NCBI GenBank assembly: GCA_001898825.1 | Contig: MKVK01000051.1 | Span: 1 to 64,000 of the forward strand | DNA: 64,000 nt | Source of the DNA: Magnetospirillum sp. 64-120 | GTDB lineage: Bacteria > Pseudomonadota > Alphaproteobacteria > Rhodospirillales > Magnetospirillaceae | Direction of reading: 5' to 3' | Shown: piece by piece, positions 1 to 7,812 of the stretch | Layout: each line of letters opens with the position of its first letter | Numbering within the stretch: the first letter of the stretch is position 1 | Program-made: the position numbers and the translations under genes | Notes under the pieces: generated by a model | Databases searched by the model: none | Told to the model about the DNA's origin: nothing | What the model saw: the letters and a program-made list of their open reading frames with translations, nothing else

Positions 1-363
1 GCAGTTTTCGCCAAAGGCGATCTTGCCGCCGGCCAGGGCGTAGTTCAGCAGGGTCTTGTCCTTGGCGATGTCTTCCACCGAGGCGGCTTCCAACTTGCCC
101 AGCCACTGCGACCGGGCCTTCTTCTGGATATCCAGTTCGTTGGCCAGGTCCCCGCGCGAGGAATATTCCATCATGCCGCGGGTGAAGCCATTGGGAGTCG
201 GCCACGCGGGCATGGCGATCCAATAGCCGATGGCCCAGATCACGGTCGCCCAGAAAACGTACACCCACCACTTCGGCAAAGGAGTGTTCAACTCCTTGAT
301 GCCGTCCCACTCGTGACCGGTCGTGTTCTGACCGGAGATCACGTCATGTTCAACGTGAGCCAT
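1..363 (-). CDS. ccoP: cbb3 cytochrome c oxidase subunit III, CcoP/FixP (3' end outside window)
   Basis: This is the N-terminal 121 codons of the dihaem c-type subunit that passes electrons to the CcoN core of cbb3 oxidase. The start is ATG at 363 and the reading frame runs off the left edge. The protein begins MAHVEHDVISG, then has the WDGIKELNTPLPKWW motif typical of the family, one membrane helix at about residues 33-52 (VYVFWATVIWAIGYW), and the start of the periplasmic part. The CxxCH haem motifs lie beyond the window. It is the last gene of a ccoNOQP operon, 1 base after the ccoQ stop. Identity rests on the N-terminal motif plus operon position. Confidence 0.93.
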   Translation of the reverse strand, partial: MAHVEHDVISGQNTTGHEWDGIKELNTPLPKWWVYVFWATVIWAIGYWIAMPAWPTPNGFTRGMMEYSSRGDLANELDIQKKARSQWLGKLEAASVEDIAKDKTLLNYALAGGKIAFGENC

Positions 364-364
364 A

Positions 365-529
365 TTAGCGCTCCTTGTCGTCATCGTCCCTCAAGGGGAT
401 GTCTCCGTAGGACTGAAACCGATCCTTGTTGCCAGGACGGAAAGCCCAGAAGACGATCCCGAGGAACACAACCATCAACCAAAATCCCCACAGGGACCGG
501 AGGAACTCCGAGATAGACTCGAGAGACAC
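365..529 (-). CDS. ccoQ: cbb3 oxidase small subunit CcoQ/FixQ
   Basis: A 54-residue protein starting at GTG 529 with AGGAG seven bases upstream; the ribosome-binding site overlaps the end of ccoO. It has one transmembrane helix (LWGFWLMVVFLGIVFWAF, about residues 13-30) followed by a short cytoplasmic tail with a run of acidic residues (DDDDKER). CcoQ stabilises the cbb3 complex and carries no cofactor. Length, single helix, the tail beginning RPGNKDRF and position between ccoO and ccoP all fit. It is short and poorly conserved, so the name depends largely on context. Confidence 0.92.
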   Translation of the reverse strand: MSLESISEFLRSLWGFWLMVVFLGIVFWAFRPGNKDRFQSYGDIPLRDDDDKER

Positions 530-538
530 TCGCGGCTC

Positions 539-1270
539 CTATCGCTGAATCTTGGTGTGGTCCACGGTGGTGAAATCGACCATGGTGCCCAGGACCTGCA
601 GATAGGCCACCAAAGCATCCATTTCCGAAACCACCTGCGGGTTACCGTCGAAGTCACCAAACTTGGCCTTCGGATACGCCTGGACCACGGCCGAGTCGGC
701 GGTGGCGTCAGGCGAAGCCTGTTCCTTCAGGTTGGCGACGGCGTTCTTGATCTGCTCGGCGGTGTAGGGCACGCCCACCACCGAGAGAGCAGTCATGTTG
801 CCGGCGATCTTCGAGGTGTCCAGCGGGCGCATCAGATGCGGATAGCCGGGCATGATGGATTCCGGGACGACGTCACGGGGATTGATCAGGTGACGGGTGT
901 GCCAGTCGTTGGTGTACTTGCCACCGACGCGGGCCAGGTCCGGACCGGTACGCTTGGACGACCACTGGAAGGGGTGGTCGTACTTCGACTCGGCAGCCAG
1001 GCTGTAGTGACCATAGCGTTCGACCTCGTCCTTGAACGGACGGATCATCTGGCTGTGGCAGTTGTAGCAGCCTTCGCGGACATAGATGTCACGGCCAGCC
1101 TGCTCGAGCGGGCTGTACGGACGAACACCATCCACCTTTTCAATGGTCGACTCGATGGTGAACAACGGAACGACCTCGACAAGGCCGCCGACGATCACCG
1201 TCAGCAAGATGCCGACCGCCAGGAAGAAGACGTTGGTTTCAATCTTGGCGTGATGCTTGAAGACAGACAT
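539..1270 (-). CDS. ccoO: cbb3 cytochrome c oxidase monohaem subunit II, CcoO/FixO
   Basis: A 243-residue membrane-anchored monohaem cytochrome c. The N-terminus is KHHAKIETN followed by one helix (about residues 15-37, [23 protein letters not shown]). The haem site is GCYNCHSQM near residue 68, and the MPGYPHL segment supplies the likely methionine ligand. It passes electrons from CcoP to the CcoN haem b/b3 centre in the periplasm. The gene lies 15 bases after ccoN, and its stop overlaps the ccoQ ribosome-binding site, so translation is probably coupled. Length is normal for the family and all expected haem residues are present. Confidence 0.97.
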   Translation of the reverse strand: MSVFKHHAKIETNVFFLAVGILLTVIVGGLVEVVPLFTIESTIEKVDGVRPYSPLEQAGRDIYVREGCYNCHSQMIRPFKDEVERYGHYSLAAESKYDHPFQWSSKRTGPDLARVGGKYTNDWHTRHLINPRDVVPESIMPGYPHLMRPLDTSKIAGNMTALSVVGVPYTAEQIKNAVANLKEQASPDATADSAVVQAYPKAKFGDFDGNPQVVSEMDALVAYLQVLGTMVDFTTVDHTKIQR

Positions 1271-1285
1271 CTCAGCTCCTCCCCC

Positions 1286-2737
1286 TTAGCGAGCGCCAGC
1301 GGTCGAGGGCTGCATGGCCTCTTCGGCCACGTCACCCTTGATGGTCTTGATGAAGTTGTAGACCATGATCAGGGCACCCAAGACGAAGAGCAGGCCGCCC
1401 GTCGCGCGGATCACGTAGTAGGGGTGCATGGCCTCGACGGTCTCGATGAACGAGTACTGCAGGAAGCCCAGGTTGTCGTACGCACGCCACATCAGACCCT
1501 GCATGATGCCGGAAATCCACATGGCGGTGATGTACAGGACGATACCGATGGTGGCGACCCAGAAGTGCAGGCCGACCAGCTTCAGCGAATAGACTTCCTT
1601 ACGGCCCCACAGCTTGGGAACCAGGTAGTACAAAGCGCCGAAAGACACGAAGGCAACCCAGCCCAAGGCACCCGAGTGCACGTGACCGATGGTCCAATCG
1701 GTGTAGTGCGACAGCGAGTTGACCGCCTTCACCGACATCATCGGACCTTCGAAGGTCGACATGCCGTAGAAGGCCACCGAGGACACCAGGAAACGCATCA
1801 CCGGATCGGTACGCAGCTTGTCCCAGGCACCCGACAGGGTCATCAGGCCGTTGATCATGCCGCCCCAAGAGGGCATCCACAGCATCACCGAGAAGGTGGC
1901 GCCCAGGGTCTGGGCCCAATCCGGAAGAGCGGTGTAGTGCAGATGGTGCGGACCGGCCCAGATGTACAGGAAGATCAGCGCCCAGAAGTGCACGATCGAC
2001 AGACGGTACGAATAGACCGGACGTTCGGCGCGCTTGGGCACGAAGTAGTACATGATGCCCAGGAAGCCGGCGGTCAGGAAGAAGCCCACCGCGTTGTGGC
2101 CGTACCACCATTGGGTCATGGCGTTCTGCACGCCGCCGAAGATGTTGTACGACTTCATCCAGTCGCCGCCGAAGAAGCCAGCCGGAACAGCCAGGTTGTT
2201 GCCCAGATGCAGCATGGCGACGGTCAGGATCATGGCGAAATAGAACCAGTTGGCCACATAGATGTGGGGTTCCTTACGCTTCATGATGGTACCGGCGAAG
2301 ATCATCAGATAGCAGACCCAGATCACGGTCAGCCACAGGTCGACCCACCATTCCGGCTCGGCGTATTCCTGACCCTGGGAGAAGCCCAGGACATAGGTCA
2401 ACGCGGCGACAACGATCAGCGCCTGGAAGTTCCAGAACACGAAGTTGCCGAAGCCCGAGCCGCCGAACAGGCTGGCACGGCAGGTGCGCTGCACGACGTA
2501 CAGCGAGGTGCAGAAAAGGATGTTGCCGCCGAAGGCGAAAATAACGGCGGAGGTGTGAACCGGACGCAGACGACCGAAGGTGGTCCACTCCAGATCCAGG
2601 TTCAGGGCGGGGAAAGCCAACTGCCAAGCGATGAAGTCGCCAGCCAGGAAGCCAACCACACCCCAGAAAATCGCCGCAAGGACGAACTTCTTCACCACGT
2701 CTTCGTTATAGGCCGTGGCGTCGGTGTTGGTGCTCAT
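1286..2737 (-). CDS. ccoN: cbb3 cytochrome c oxidase catalytic subunit I, CcoN/FixN
   Basis: A 483-residue haem-copper oxidase core with about twelve hydrophobic segments. The metal-binding histidines are visible: [10 protein letters not shown] (low-spin haem), [11 protein letters not shown] and GPHHLHYT (CuB site), and [11 protein letters not shown] near the C-terminus. It reduces O2 to water with high affinity and pumps protons. I chose ATG 2737 because AGGAG stands 7 bases upstream and the protein then begins [12 protein letters not shown] as in relatives; a longer frame upstream has no ribosome-binding site. It is the first gene of ccoNOQP, and a perfect FNR/FixK palindrome lies 144 bases upstream, so expression should rise under low oxygen. 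Confidence 0.97.
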   Translation of the reverse strand: MSTNTDATAYNEDVVKKFVLAAIFWGVVGFLAGDFIAWQLAFPALNLDLEWTTFGRLRPVHTSAVIFAFGGNILFCTSLYVVQRTCRASLFGGSGFGNFVFWNFQALIVVAALTYVLGFSQGQEYAEPEWWVDLWLTVIWVCYLMIFAGTIMKRKEPHIYVANWFYFAMILTVAMLHLGNNLAVPAGFFGGDWMKSYNIFGGVQNAMTQWWYGHNAVGFFLTAGFLGIMYYFVPKRAERPVYSYRLSIVHFWALIFLYIWAGPHHLHYTALPDWAQTLGATFSVMLWMPSWGGMINGLMTLSGAWDKLRTDPVMRFLVSSVAFYGMSTFEGPMMSVKAVNSLSHYTDWTIGHVHSGALGWVAFVSFGALYYLVPKLWGRKEVYSLKLVGLHFWVATIGIVLYITAMWISGIMQGLMWRAYDNLGFLQYSFIETVEAMHPYYVIRATGGLLFVLGALIMVYNFIKTIKGDVAEEAMQPSTAGAR

Positions 2738-2845
2738 GCCGAACTCCTGTTTCGACCGGGAAAGGGTCAACTCGAAAGCACCCGCCATTCCAATGCGAAC
2801 GCATTCCCCCGTAAGCCGGAACGGCCGGGCGGTCAGTCCTTCGAG

Positions 2846-2894
2846 TCGCCGCACTATGACCGTAAGGTTAGCGCGGGCCATTGATCCATATCAA
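2846..2894 (-). promoter_or_regulatory. Anaerobic promoter of ccoNOQP with a perfect FNR/FixK box
   Basis: TTGATCCATATCAA at 2881-2894 is the exact FNR/FixK consensus palindrome TTGAT-N4-ATCAA. On the minus strand a -10-like CATAGT occupies 2858-2853. If the box is centred at -41.5, transcription would start near 2846, the classical class II geometry, leaving a leader of about 110 bases before ccoN. The box is also 80 bases upstream of the divergent methyltransferase gene and could affect it. Sequence match is direct; the start site is inferred from spacing. Confidence 0.88.
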
Positions 2895-2974
2895 AAACAC
2901 TAAATTTTTCCTGGCTTCCCTTGCACTTCCGGGCTTTATTCCCCCCTATCCGCCGCCCCTTGCGAGTCATACTT

Positions 2975-4168
2975 ATGAACCAGACGCCTTCCGCCCGCCC
3001 CGTGGTCCGTTTCGCCAAGGGCCGCGCCCGCCGATTCCGTTCGGGACATCCTTGGGTGTTTTCCAACGAAATCGAGATGACCGCCGAGCTGAAGGCGCTG
3101 CCCGCCGGCACCTTGGTGACGCTGATGGACGCCGGCGACGAGAAGCTGGGGGTGGCCAGCTTCAACCCCCATTCGCTGATCGCCGCCCGGGTGCTGTCGC
3201 GCCGCTGGAACGAGTCGATCGACGCCGGGTTCTTCGCCCGCCGCCTGGAAGCCGCCCGCACCTTACGCGATCTGCTGTTCCCCACCCCCCATTACCGGCT
3301 GATCCATTCCGAGGCGGACAACTTGCCCGGCCTGATCGTCGACCGTTACGGCGACGTGCTGGCCATGCAGATCAACACCGCCGGCATGGAAGCCCTGACG
3401 CCGCTGCTGCTGGAGGCGGCTCAAACTGTCTTCAATCCGCGCGCCGTGGTGCTGAAGAACGATTCCCCGGTGCGCGGCCTGGAAGGCTTGGCCCTGGAAC
3501 ACAAGGTGGCGCTGGGCAGCCTGGACGGCCCGGTGGAACTGGTGGAAAACGGCGCCCGTTTCGTCGCCGACCTGACCGAAGGGCAAAAGACCGGCTGGTT
3601 CTACGACCAGCGCGACAACCGCGCCTTCATGGCGCGTCTGGCCCGGGGACAGCGCATGCTGGACGTCTACACCTATGCCGGCGGCTTCGCCGTCCAGGCC
3701 GCCCTGGCCGGCGCCACCGAGGTGGTGGCGGTGGACCGGTCCGAGCAATCCCTGGCCCTGGCGGCCAAGGCCGCCGAGTTGAACAACGTGCCACTCGCCA
3801 CCATCCGCGCCGAGGCCTTCGCCGAAATGGCCCGCCTGGACGCCGCCGGCGAGCGTTTCGGCGTGGTGGTGGTCGACCCGCCGGCCTTCGTCAAGTCCAG
3901 GAAGGACGTGGCCACCGGGGCCAAGGGATACCGCAAGATGGCCCGTCTGGCGGCGCCCCTGGTGGAAGCCGGCGGCTTCCTGCTGTGCGCGTCGTGCTCG
4001 CACCACATGCCCGCCGACAGCTTCGCCGAGGAAATCGCCCATGGGCTGGGCCAAGCCGGGCGATCGGGTCGCATTTTGCGCATCGCCGGGGCCGGCCCCG
4101 ACCATCCGCTGCACCCGCATCTGCCGGAAAGCGCCTATTTGAAGGCCATCGCCCTGCAACTGGATTAA
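2975..4168 (+). CDS. Class I SAM-dependent rRNA methyltransferase, RlmI-like
   Basis: A 397-residue protein with an N-terminal PUA RNA-binding domain (about 1-85, RFAKGRARRFRSGHPWVFSN) and a Rossmann methyltransferase domain. The SAM motif is MLDVYTYAGGFAVQAA, the catalytic segment is VVVDPPAFVKS, and a conserved Cys pair is in LLCASCSHHM. RlmI makes m5C in 23S rRNA. The start at 2975 follows the pattern MNQTPSARPVVRF; an upstream in-frame ATG at 2921 would add 18 unconserved residues. The next gene follows after 4 bases, so the two are probably co-transcribed. The exact rRNA target is not provable here. Confidence 0.87.
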   Translation: MNQTPSARPVVRFAKGRARRFRSGHPWVFSNEIEMTAELKALPAGTLVTLMDAGDEKLGVASFNPHSLIAARVLSRRWNESIDAGFFARRLEAARTLRDLLFPTPHYRLIHSEADNLPGLIVDRYGDVLAMQINTAGMEALTPLLLEAAQTVFNPRAVVLKNDSPVRGLEGLALEHKVALGSLDGPVELVENGARFVADLTEGQKTGWFYDQRDNRAFMARLARGQRMLDVYTYAGGFAVQAALAGATEVVAVDRSEQSLALAAKAAELNNVPLATIRAEAFAEMARLDAAGERFGVVVVDPPAFVKSRKDVATGAKGYRKMARLAAPLVEAGGFLLCASCSHHMPADSFAEEIAHGLGQAGRSGRILRIAGAGPDHPLHPHLPESAYLKAIALQLD

Positions 4169-4172
4169 GACC

Positions 4173-4568
4173 ATGAGCGAACGCACTTGTGGGGAATGCA
4201 CCATCTGCTGCTGGTTCTTCGCCGTCCCCGAAACCGGCAAGCCCACCAGCCAATGGTGCGAGCACTGCACGGAACAGGGCTGCGCCGTGCACCTGACGCG
4301 ACCGCAATCGTGCCGGAACTTCCAATGCTTCTGGCTGATGGAGCCGGACTTCCCCGAGGAAATGCGCCCCGATCGCTGCGGCGTGGTGGTCAGCTTCAAC
4401 GAGGAACACACGTCCGTGGTCATCCATGTCGACCCGGAACGCCCCGATTCCCTGGCCGAGGAACCGGGCTCGTGGTGGATGGAACCGCTGCTGAACGCCT
4501 ATGACCCGGTCTGCGTGGTCTGTGGCGACGACCGCATGGTGGTGCGGCGAGAAATTCAGGACTCCTGA
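4173..4568 (+). CDS. YkgJ-type cysteine-cluster protein
   Basis: A 131-residue soluble protein with a dense cysteine pattern: CGECTICC at residues 6-13, then CEHC and GCAVH, then SCRNFQC, and VCVVC near the C-terminus. This arrangement is that of the YkgJ/CxxCxxCC family, thought to bind zinc or iron; no enzymatic role is established. It starts 4 bases after the RlmI-like gene. Its 3' end overlaps the convergent FIST gene by 13 bases. The additional C-terminal Cys pair is not part of the core motif. Function unknown. Confidence 0.75.
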   Translation: MSERTCGECTICCWFFAVPETGKPTSQWCEHCTEQGCAVHLTRPQSCRNFQCFWLMEPDFPEEMRPDRCGVVVSFNEEHTSVVIHVDPERPDSLAEEPGSWWMEPLLNAYDPVCVVCGDDRMVVRREIQDS

Positions 4569-5668
4569 AGCCGCAGGCAGACCAGGGCTGCGTTGTGGAA
4601 GGCCGGACGGCCCTGACCGTCGGTGGAGACCTCGCCCAGGGACAGCGCGCCGATCAAGGCTTCGGTGGCGCTGAGCCGGGCCAGTTCGGCCATTTCCCGC
4701 CCCGCGCTTTCTTCCCCCAGATGCATGCGCCGGCCGGCGCAGTAAAAAGTCAGCAGCGGCGCCGGCCGTTGCCCCAGATGGCGGGCCAAATGGGGAATGC
4801 AGTCGCTTTCGCCCACATCCGGCGCCCGTATGATCACCACCAGTCCGCCTTCCGGCACGTCACCCACGCAATGCATGGCGCCATCATCCCCGAAGGCCAC
4901 CGGAATGCGCACCTGAACCAGGGAATCGTCGGCCAGCACGGCAAAGGGATAATGCACGGCGTGCTGATAGAAACTGTCCGCCGTCAGGTCGATGCCGTAA
5001 TCCTCGGCCAGGGCCGCGGCATAGGCCTGAAAGGCCGGCAGATCATCCAAGGCCTGGATGCGGTTGCCGCTGGCCCGGGTGATGCGCATGATGCGGGTCG
5101 GCACCGCATAGCCGTGCTCAACCGCCAAGCCATCCTTCAAGGGCAGCAAGGCCAACAGCACCCCATCCGCCACCATCCGCTCGGCGTCGAACAGACAGGG
5201 CATGGGTTGGAAGGACTCGCTGCCGGCATTGGCCCCGGCATAGACCACCGAATCGTCCAGACGTTCGCCCATCTGCCGCAACAGGCTGTAAAGATTGGGC
5301 AGGCAGGCGTCGAAGACCGAGAACAGCACCGGCTCGGCCCAGCCCGACGCCGCCACCCAACCCGGCAAACCGTCCAGCCAGTCGCTGGTCAGGCCCGATT
5401 CCAGCCGGACCGGCGGCATGCTGGCGAACCGCAGCAGCCACACGCCGCTGCGGCATTCGCGCCCTTGGACGATCAACGCCGGATAGATCGCCCCCGCCAA
5501 AGCGATTCCCAGTTTGCGGCAACGGTCCTGCAACAGCGGCACCGAACCGCGTTCGGCTTCCGGCAGCAAGGCGATGACGCCTCCAGACGTCGCCGCCACG
5601 CGAGCCAGGGCCTCATCCAGACGGGCTTCGGTCAACGGAGCGTGGACAGGAGAGACTCGCAACGGCAC
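4556..5668 (-). CDS. FIST-domain sensory protein
   Basis: A 370-residue protein without membrane helices. The C-terminal signature is LGEVSTDGQGRPAFHNAALVCL, the ending of the FIST_C domain, with a FIST_N-like alpha/beta domain before it (about 30-220). FIST proteins are predicted small-ligand sensors, possibly for amino acids, and often sit beside signalling genes. The start is GTG 5668 with GAGG 6 bases upstream. It is the last gene of a six-gene signalling operon, 68 bases after a histidine kinase, which suggests it feeds a ligand signal into that kinase. The first residues (MPLRVSPVHAPLTEA) carry no export signal. Ligand unknown. Confidence 0.75.
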   Translation of the reverse strand: MPLRVSPVHAPLTEARLDEALARVAATSGGVIALLPEAERGSVPLLQDRCRKLGIALAGAIYPALIVQGRECRSGVWLLRFASMPPVRLESGLTSDWLDGLPGWVAASGWAEPVLFSVFDACLPNLYSLLRQMGERLDDSVVYAGANAGSESFQPMPCLFDAERMVADGVLLALLPLKDGLAVEHGYAVPTRIMRITRASGNRIQALDDLPAFQAYAAALAEDYGIDLTADSFYQHAVHYPFAVLADDSLVQVRIPVAFGDDGAMHCVGDVPEGGLVVIIRAPDVGESDCIPHLARHLGQRPAPLLTFYCAGRRMHLGEESAGREMAELARLSATEALIGALSLGEVSTDGQGRPAFHNAALVCLRLQES

Positions 5669-5736
5669 GGCAACCTCACCATCGAATGGGCAATACTTTG
5701 GTAAAGCCTAGCATGGCCGCAAGGCTATATGCCACC

Positions 5737-6774
5737 TTAGGGGGCGACGCGGGGGAATTCCAACAGGAAAGACGCCCCCGGGCCCGGGCTGTTCTCCAGC
5801 ACCACGGTGCCGCCCAATGGGCCGGTGACCAGATTGAAGACGATGTGCAGCCCCAAGCCGCTGCCGCCGCTGCCGCGCCTGGTGGTGAAGAACGGATCGA
5901 AGACGCGGTTGTGGAACTCCTCGGGCACGCCTTTGCCGTCATCGCGATAACGCAGCCGCAGCCAATCGTCGCCCATGGGCTCGACCTCAATCCGCAGATG
6001 TCCGCAGGCGCCCGCGCCATAGCCGTGGGTCAGGGAGTTCATCACGAAGTTGGTCAACACCTGCGACAAGGCGCCGGGATAGCCGTCCAGCACCAGATCG
6101 GGCGGGCAGACGACCGTCACCTCGTGCCCACCCTGACGCAGGTTGGGCCGCAACGCCGTCACCGTCTCGGCGATGGTGTCGGCCAGACGGAAGGTGCGCC
6201 GTTCCGACGAAGTCCGGTCCACCGCCACCTGCTTGAAGCTGCGGATCAGGTCGGCGGCGCGTTCGCAATTGGCGACGATCAGCTTGGCGGTGTCGGCAGC
6301 GGTGTCCATGTAGCGCTCGAAATCATCGACGCTGATGTCGTCGGCTTCGAACAGCACCCGGATGGCCTTGGTGGCGTCGTCCAGATGGGAAGCGCAGGAC
6401 AGGGCGATGCCGACGGGCGTGTTGATCTCGTGCGCCACGCCGCCCACCAGCGCGCCCAAGGACGCCAGCTTCTCGGTCTGAACCAGGGTTTCCTGGGCCT
6501 GGCGCAACTTTTCCAGCGCCTCTTCCGCCTCGGTGCGACGGCGTGCCAGTTCCTGGTTCAGCTGGGTCATCTGGTTCTGCAGACGATCGCTGACCTTGAC
6601 CAGCCGGCGCTGTTCGCGCACCGAACGCGAATAGGCGTCGGCCAGGGTTCCCACTTCGGACAGCAATTGCGGGTCGCCCCCGGCCATGCGCTCCAACAGG
6701 CTTTTGGCCCCCGCCAGGATGCGTTCTTCGGCGTCGAAAAGACTGAAGCCGCCCTTGCCCGTGTCCTCGCTCAT
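5737..6774 (-). CDS. Cytoplasmic histidine kinase with N-terminal coiled coil
   Basis: A 345-residue soluble kinase. Residues about 50-105 form a heptad-rich coiled coil, followed by a HisKA box SLGALVGGVAHEINTPVG with phospho-acceptor H115. The HATPase domain shows an N-box (LTNFVMNSLTHGYG), a G1 box (YRDDGKGVP), an F box (FDPFFTTR) and a G2 box (GSGLGLHIV). There is no membrane helix and no receiver, so it must take its input from partner proteins. It starts 7 bases after the SiaC-like gene and precedes the FIST gene, making those two its most likely partners. Confidence 0.87.
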   Translation of the reverse strand: MSEDTGKGGFSLFDAEERILAGAKSLLERMAGGDPQLLSEVGTLADAYSRSVREQRRLVKVSDRLQNQMTQLNQELARRRTEAEEALEKLRQAQETLVQTEKLASLGALVGGVAHEINTPVGIALSCASHLDDATKAIRVLFEADDISVDDFERYMDTAADTAKLIVANCERAADLIRSFKQVAVDRTSSERRTFRLADTIAETVTALRPNLRQGGHEVTVVCPPDLVLDGYPGALSQVLTNFVMNSLTHGYGAGACGHLRIEVEPMGDDWLRLRYRDDGKGVPEEFHNRVFDPFFTTRRGSGGSGLGLHIVFNLVTGPLGGTVVLENSPGPGASFLLEFPRVAP

Positions 6775-6781
6775 GGCCGGG

Positions 6782-7159
6782 TCAGGACACCGGCACCAGA
6801 TTGAAAGTCACGTGTTCCAGGTCTTCCGAGAAATCCTCGCCGAATTCCTTCATGGTCTCGTCGTCGGCCATGAACTGCCAATTGACCACGATGTCCACGT
6901 CGGCGGCGTTTTCCAGCATCTGGAACATGTTCATCAGCGCCTTGGCCGAGGACGAATTGAAGTAGATCAGCTCGAAATCCACCTTCAACGCCTTGCCTTC
7001 GGCCTGGACCAGATAATCCTGAAGGGCGTTGAAAATGGGGCCGAACACCTGCGAGGCGTCTTCCGGATAGGATTCCCCCTTGATCCGCAGGGTTCCAACG
7101 GCACTGTCGAAAGTAACTTCGGGCGAGCGCTCGGTCGCGGCGATGAACAGATTATCCAT
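6782..7159 (-). CDS. SiaC-type (DUF1987) regulatory phosphoprotein
   Basis: A 125-residue protein matching the DUF1987/SiaC family: N-terminal ATERSPEVTFD and a KVDFELIYFNSSSAKALMN block at residues 60-77. In Pseudomonas aeruginosa SiaC, a threonine in the equivalent YFNTSS stretch is phosphorylated by SiaB; here the residue at that place is serine (S69), by eye. SiaC in its unmodified form activates a diguanylate cyclase. No GGDEF gene is present in this operon, so the target differs or lies elsewhere. It lies 7 bases after the SiaB-like gene and 7 before a histidine kinase. Confidence 0.85.
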   Translation of the reverse strand: MDNLFIAATERSPEVTFDSAVGTLRIKGESYPEDASQVFGPIFNALQDYLVQAEGKALKVDFELIYFNSSSAKALMNMFQMLENAADVDIVVNWQFMADDETMKEFGEDFSEDLEHVTFNLVPVS

Positions 7160-7166
7160 GGAACCC

Positions 7167-7718
7167 TCAGATGGAGACTTTGAGGCAGAAAAAATGCCGG
7201 TCGGCGTCGATGCGGTCGAAGTCGAACTCGATGGGGGCGCTGGCGCGCCGGGCGATTTCGATCAGGCCGATGGTGGCGCCCCGGCTGCCTTCGTCGGGCG
7301 GTTCGCGCAGCTGTTCCTTGTAATAGGCCTTCAGTTCGTCGGGTCCCATGGCGCGCAGGATCTCAAGCCGCCCCTTCAGCCTGGCCATGTCGTCTTCCAG
7401 GATGGTGTTGCCGCAGACGATGAAGAACCGGCCGTTTTCCGAGCCGATGGTCACCATTCCCGAAGACAGTTCGACGGCTTTATCCAGCCGGCCCTGCACC
7501 TTCTCGGCGGAATAGCGGATGATGTTCTGCGACTGTTCGACGAAAACCGAGAACACCTTCTTGATGGTGGTCACGTTGGTGTCTTCCAGCGCCATCTTCT
7601 GCCGCAGCGCGTCGCCCAGGGAATACAGGATCCCTTCGGACAGGTAACCCGAGAACGAGAAGATGATCCCCCGTTCGTCCAGGGTGGACTTGAAAGCCCG
7701 AAATTGCTTTGCCAGCAT
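7167..7718 (-). CDS. SiaB-type serine/threonine kinase
   Basis: A 183-residue single-domain kinase of the SiaB family, related in fold to GHKL ATPases. The N-box-like motif is EQSQNIIRYS (residues 61-70) and the G-box-like segment is GSRGATIGLIEIARRAS (144-160). SiaB phosphorylates SiaC on a hydroxyl residue. ATG 7718 has GAGGAACG 7 bases upstream. It is followed after 7 bases by the SiaC-like gene, as expected for a kinase-substrate pair. The SiaA phosphatase and SiaD cyclase of the known pathway are absent. A 94-base gap with a short GC hairpin (7782-7799) separates it from the gene before. Confidence 0.85.
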   Translation of the reverse strand: MLAKQFRAFKSTLDERGIIFSFSGYLSEGILYSLGDALRQKMALEDTNVTTIKKVFSVFVEQSQNIIRYSAEKVQGRLDKAVELSSGMVTIGSENGRFFIVCGNTILEDDMARLKGRLEILRAMGPDELKAYYKEQLREPPDEGSRGATIGLIEIARRASAPIEFDFDRIDADRHFFCLKVSI

Positions 7719-7812
7719 TCGACGTTCCTCAATTCCCGGCGGGCGCCCGCCACAGGTTCAAACACACTAGCAACCCGGACACGCCGGCTCAAGCCGGCGA
7801 TCCCTTCAAACA

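Noticed and set aside
557-2884. 775-codon open frame on the plus strand across ccoO and ccoN
   Set aside because: It is antisense to two certain oxidase genes; it has no ribosome-binding site and low-complexity His/Gln/Arg-rich translation typical of GC-rich shadow frames.
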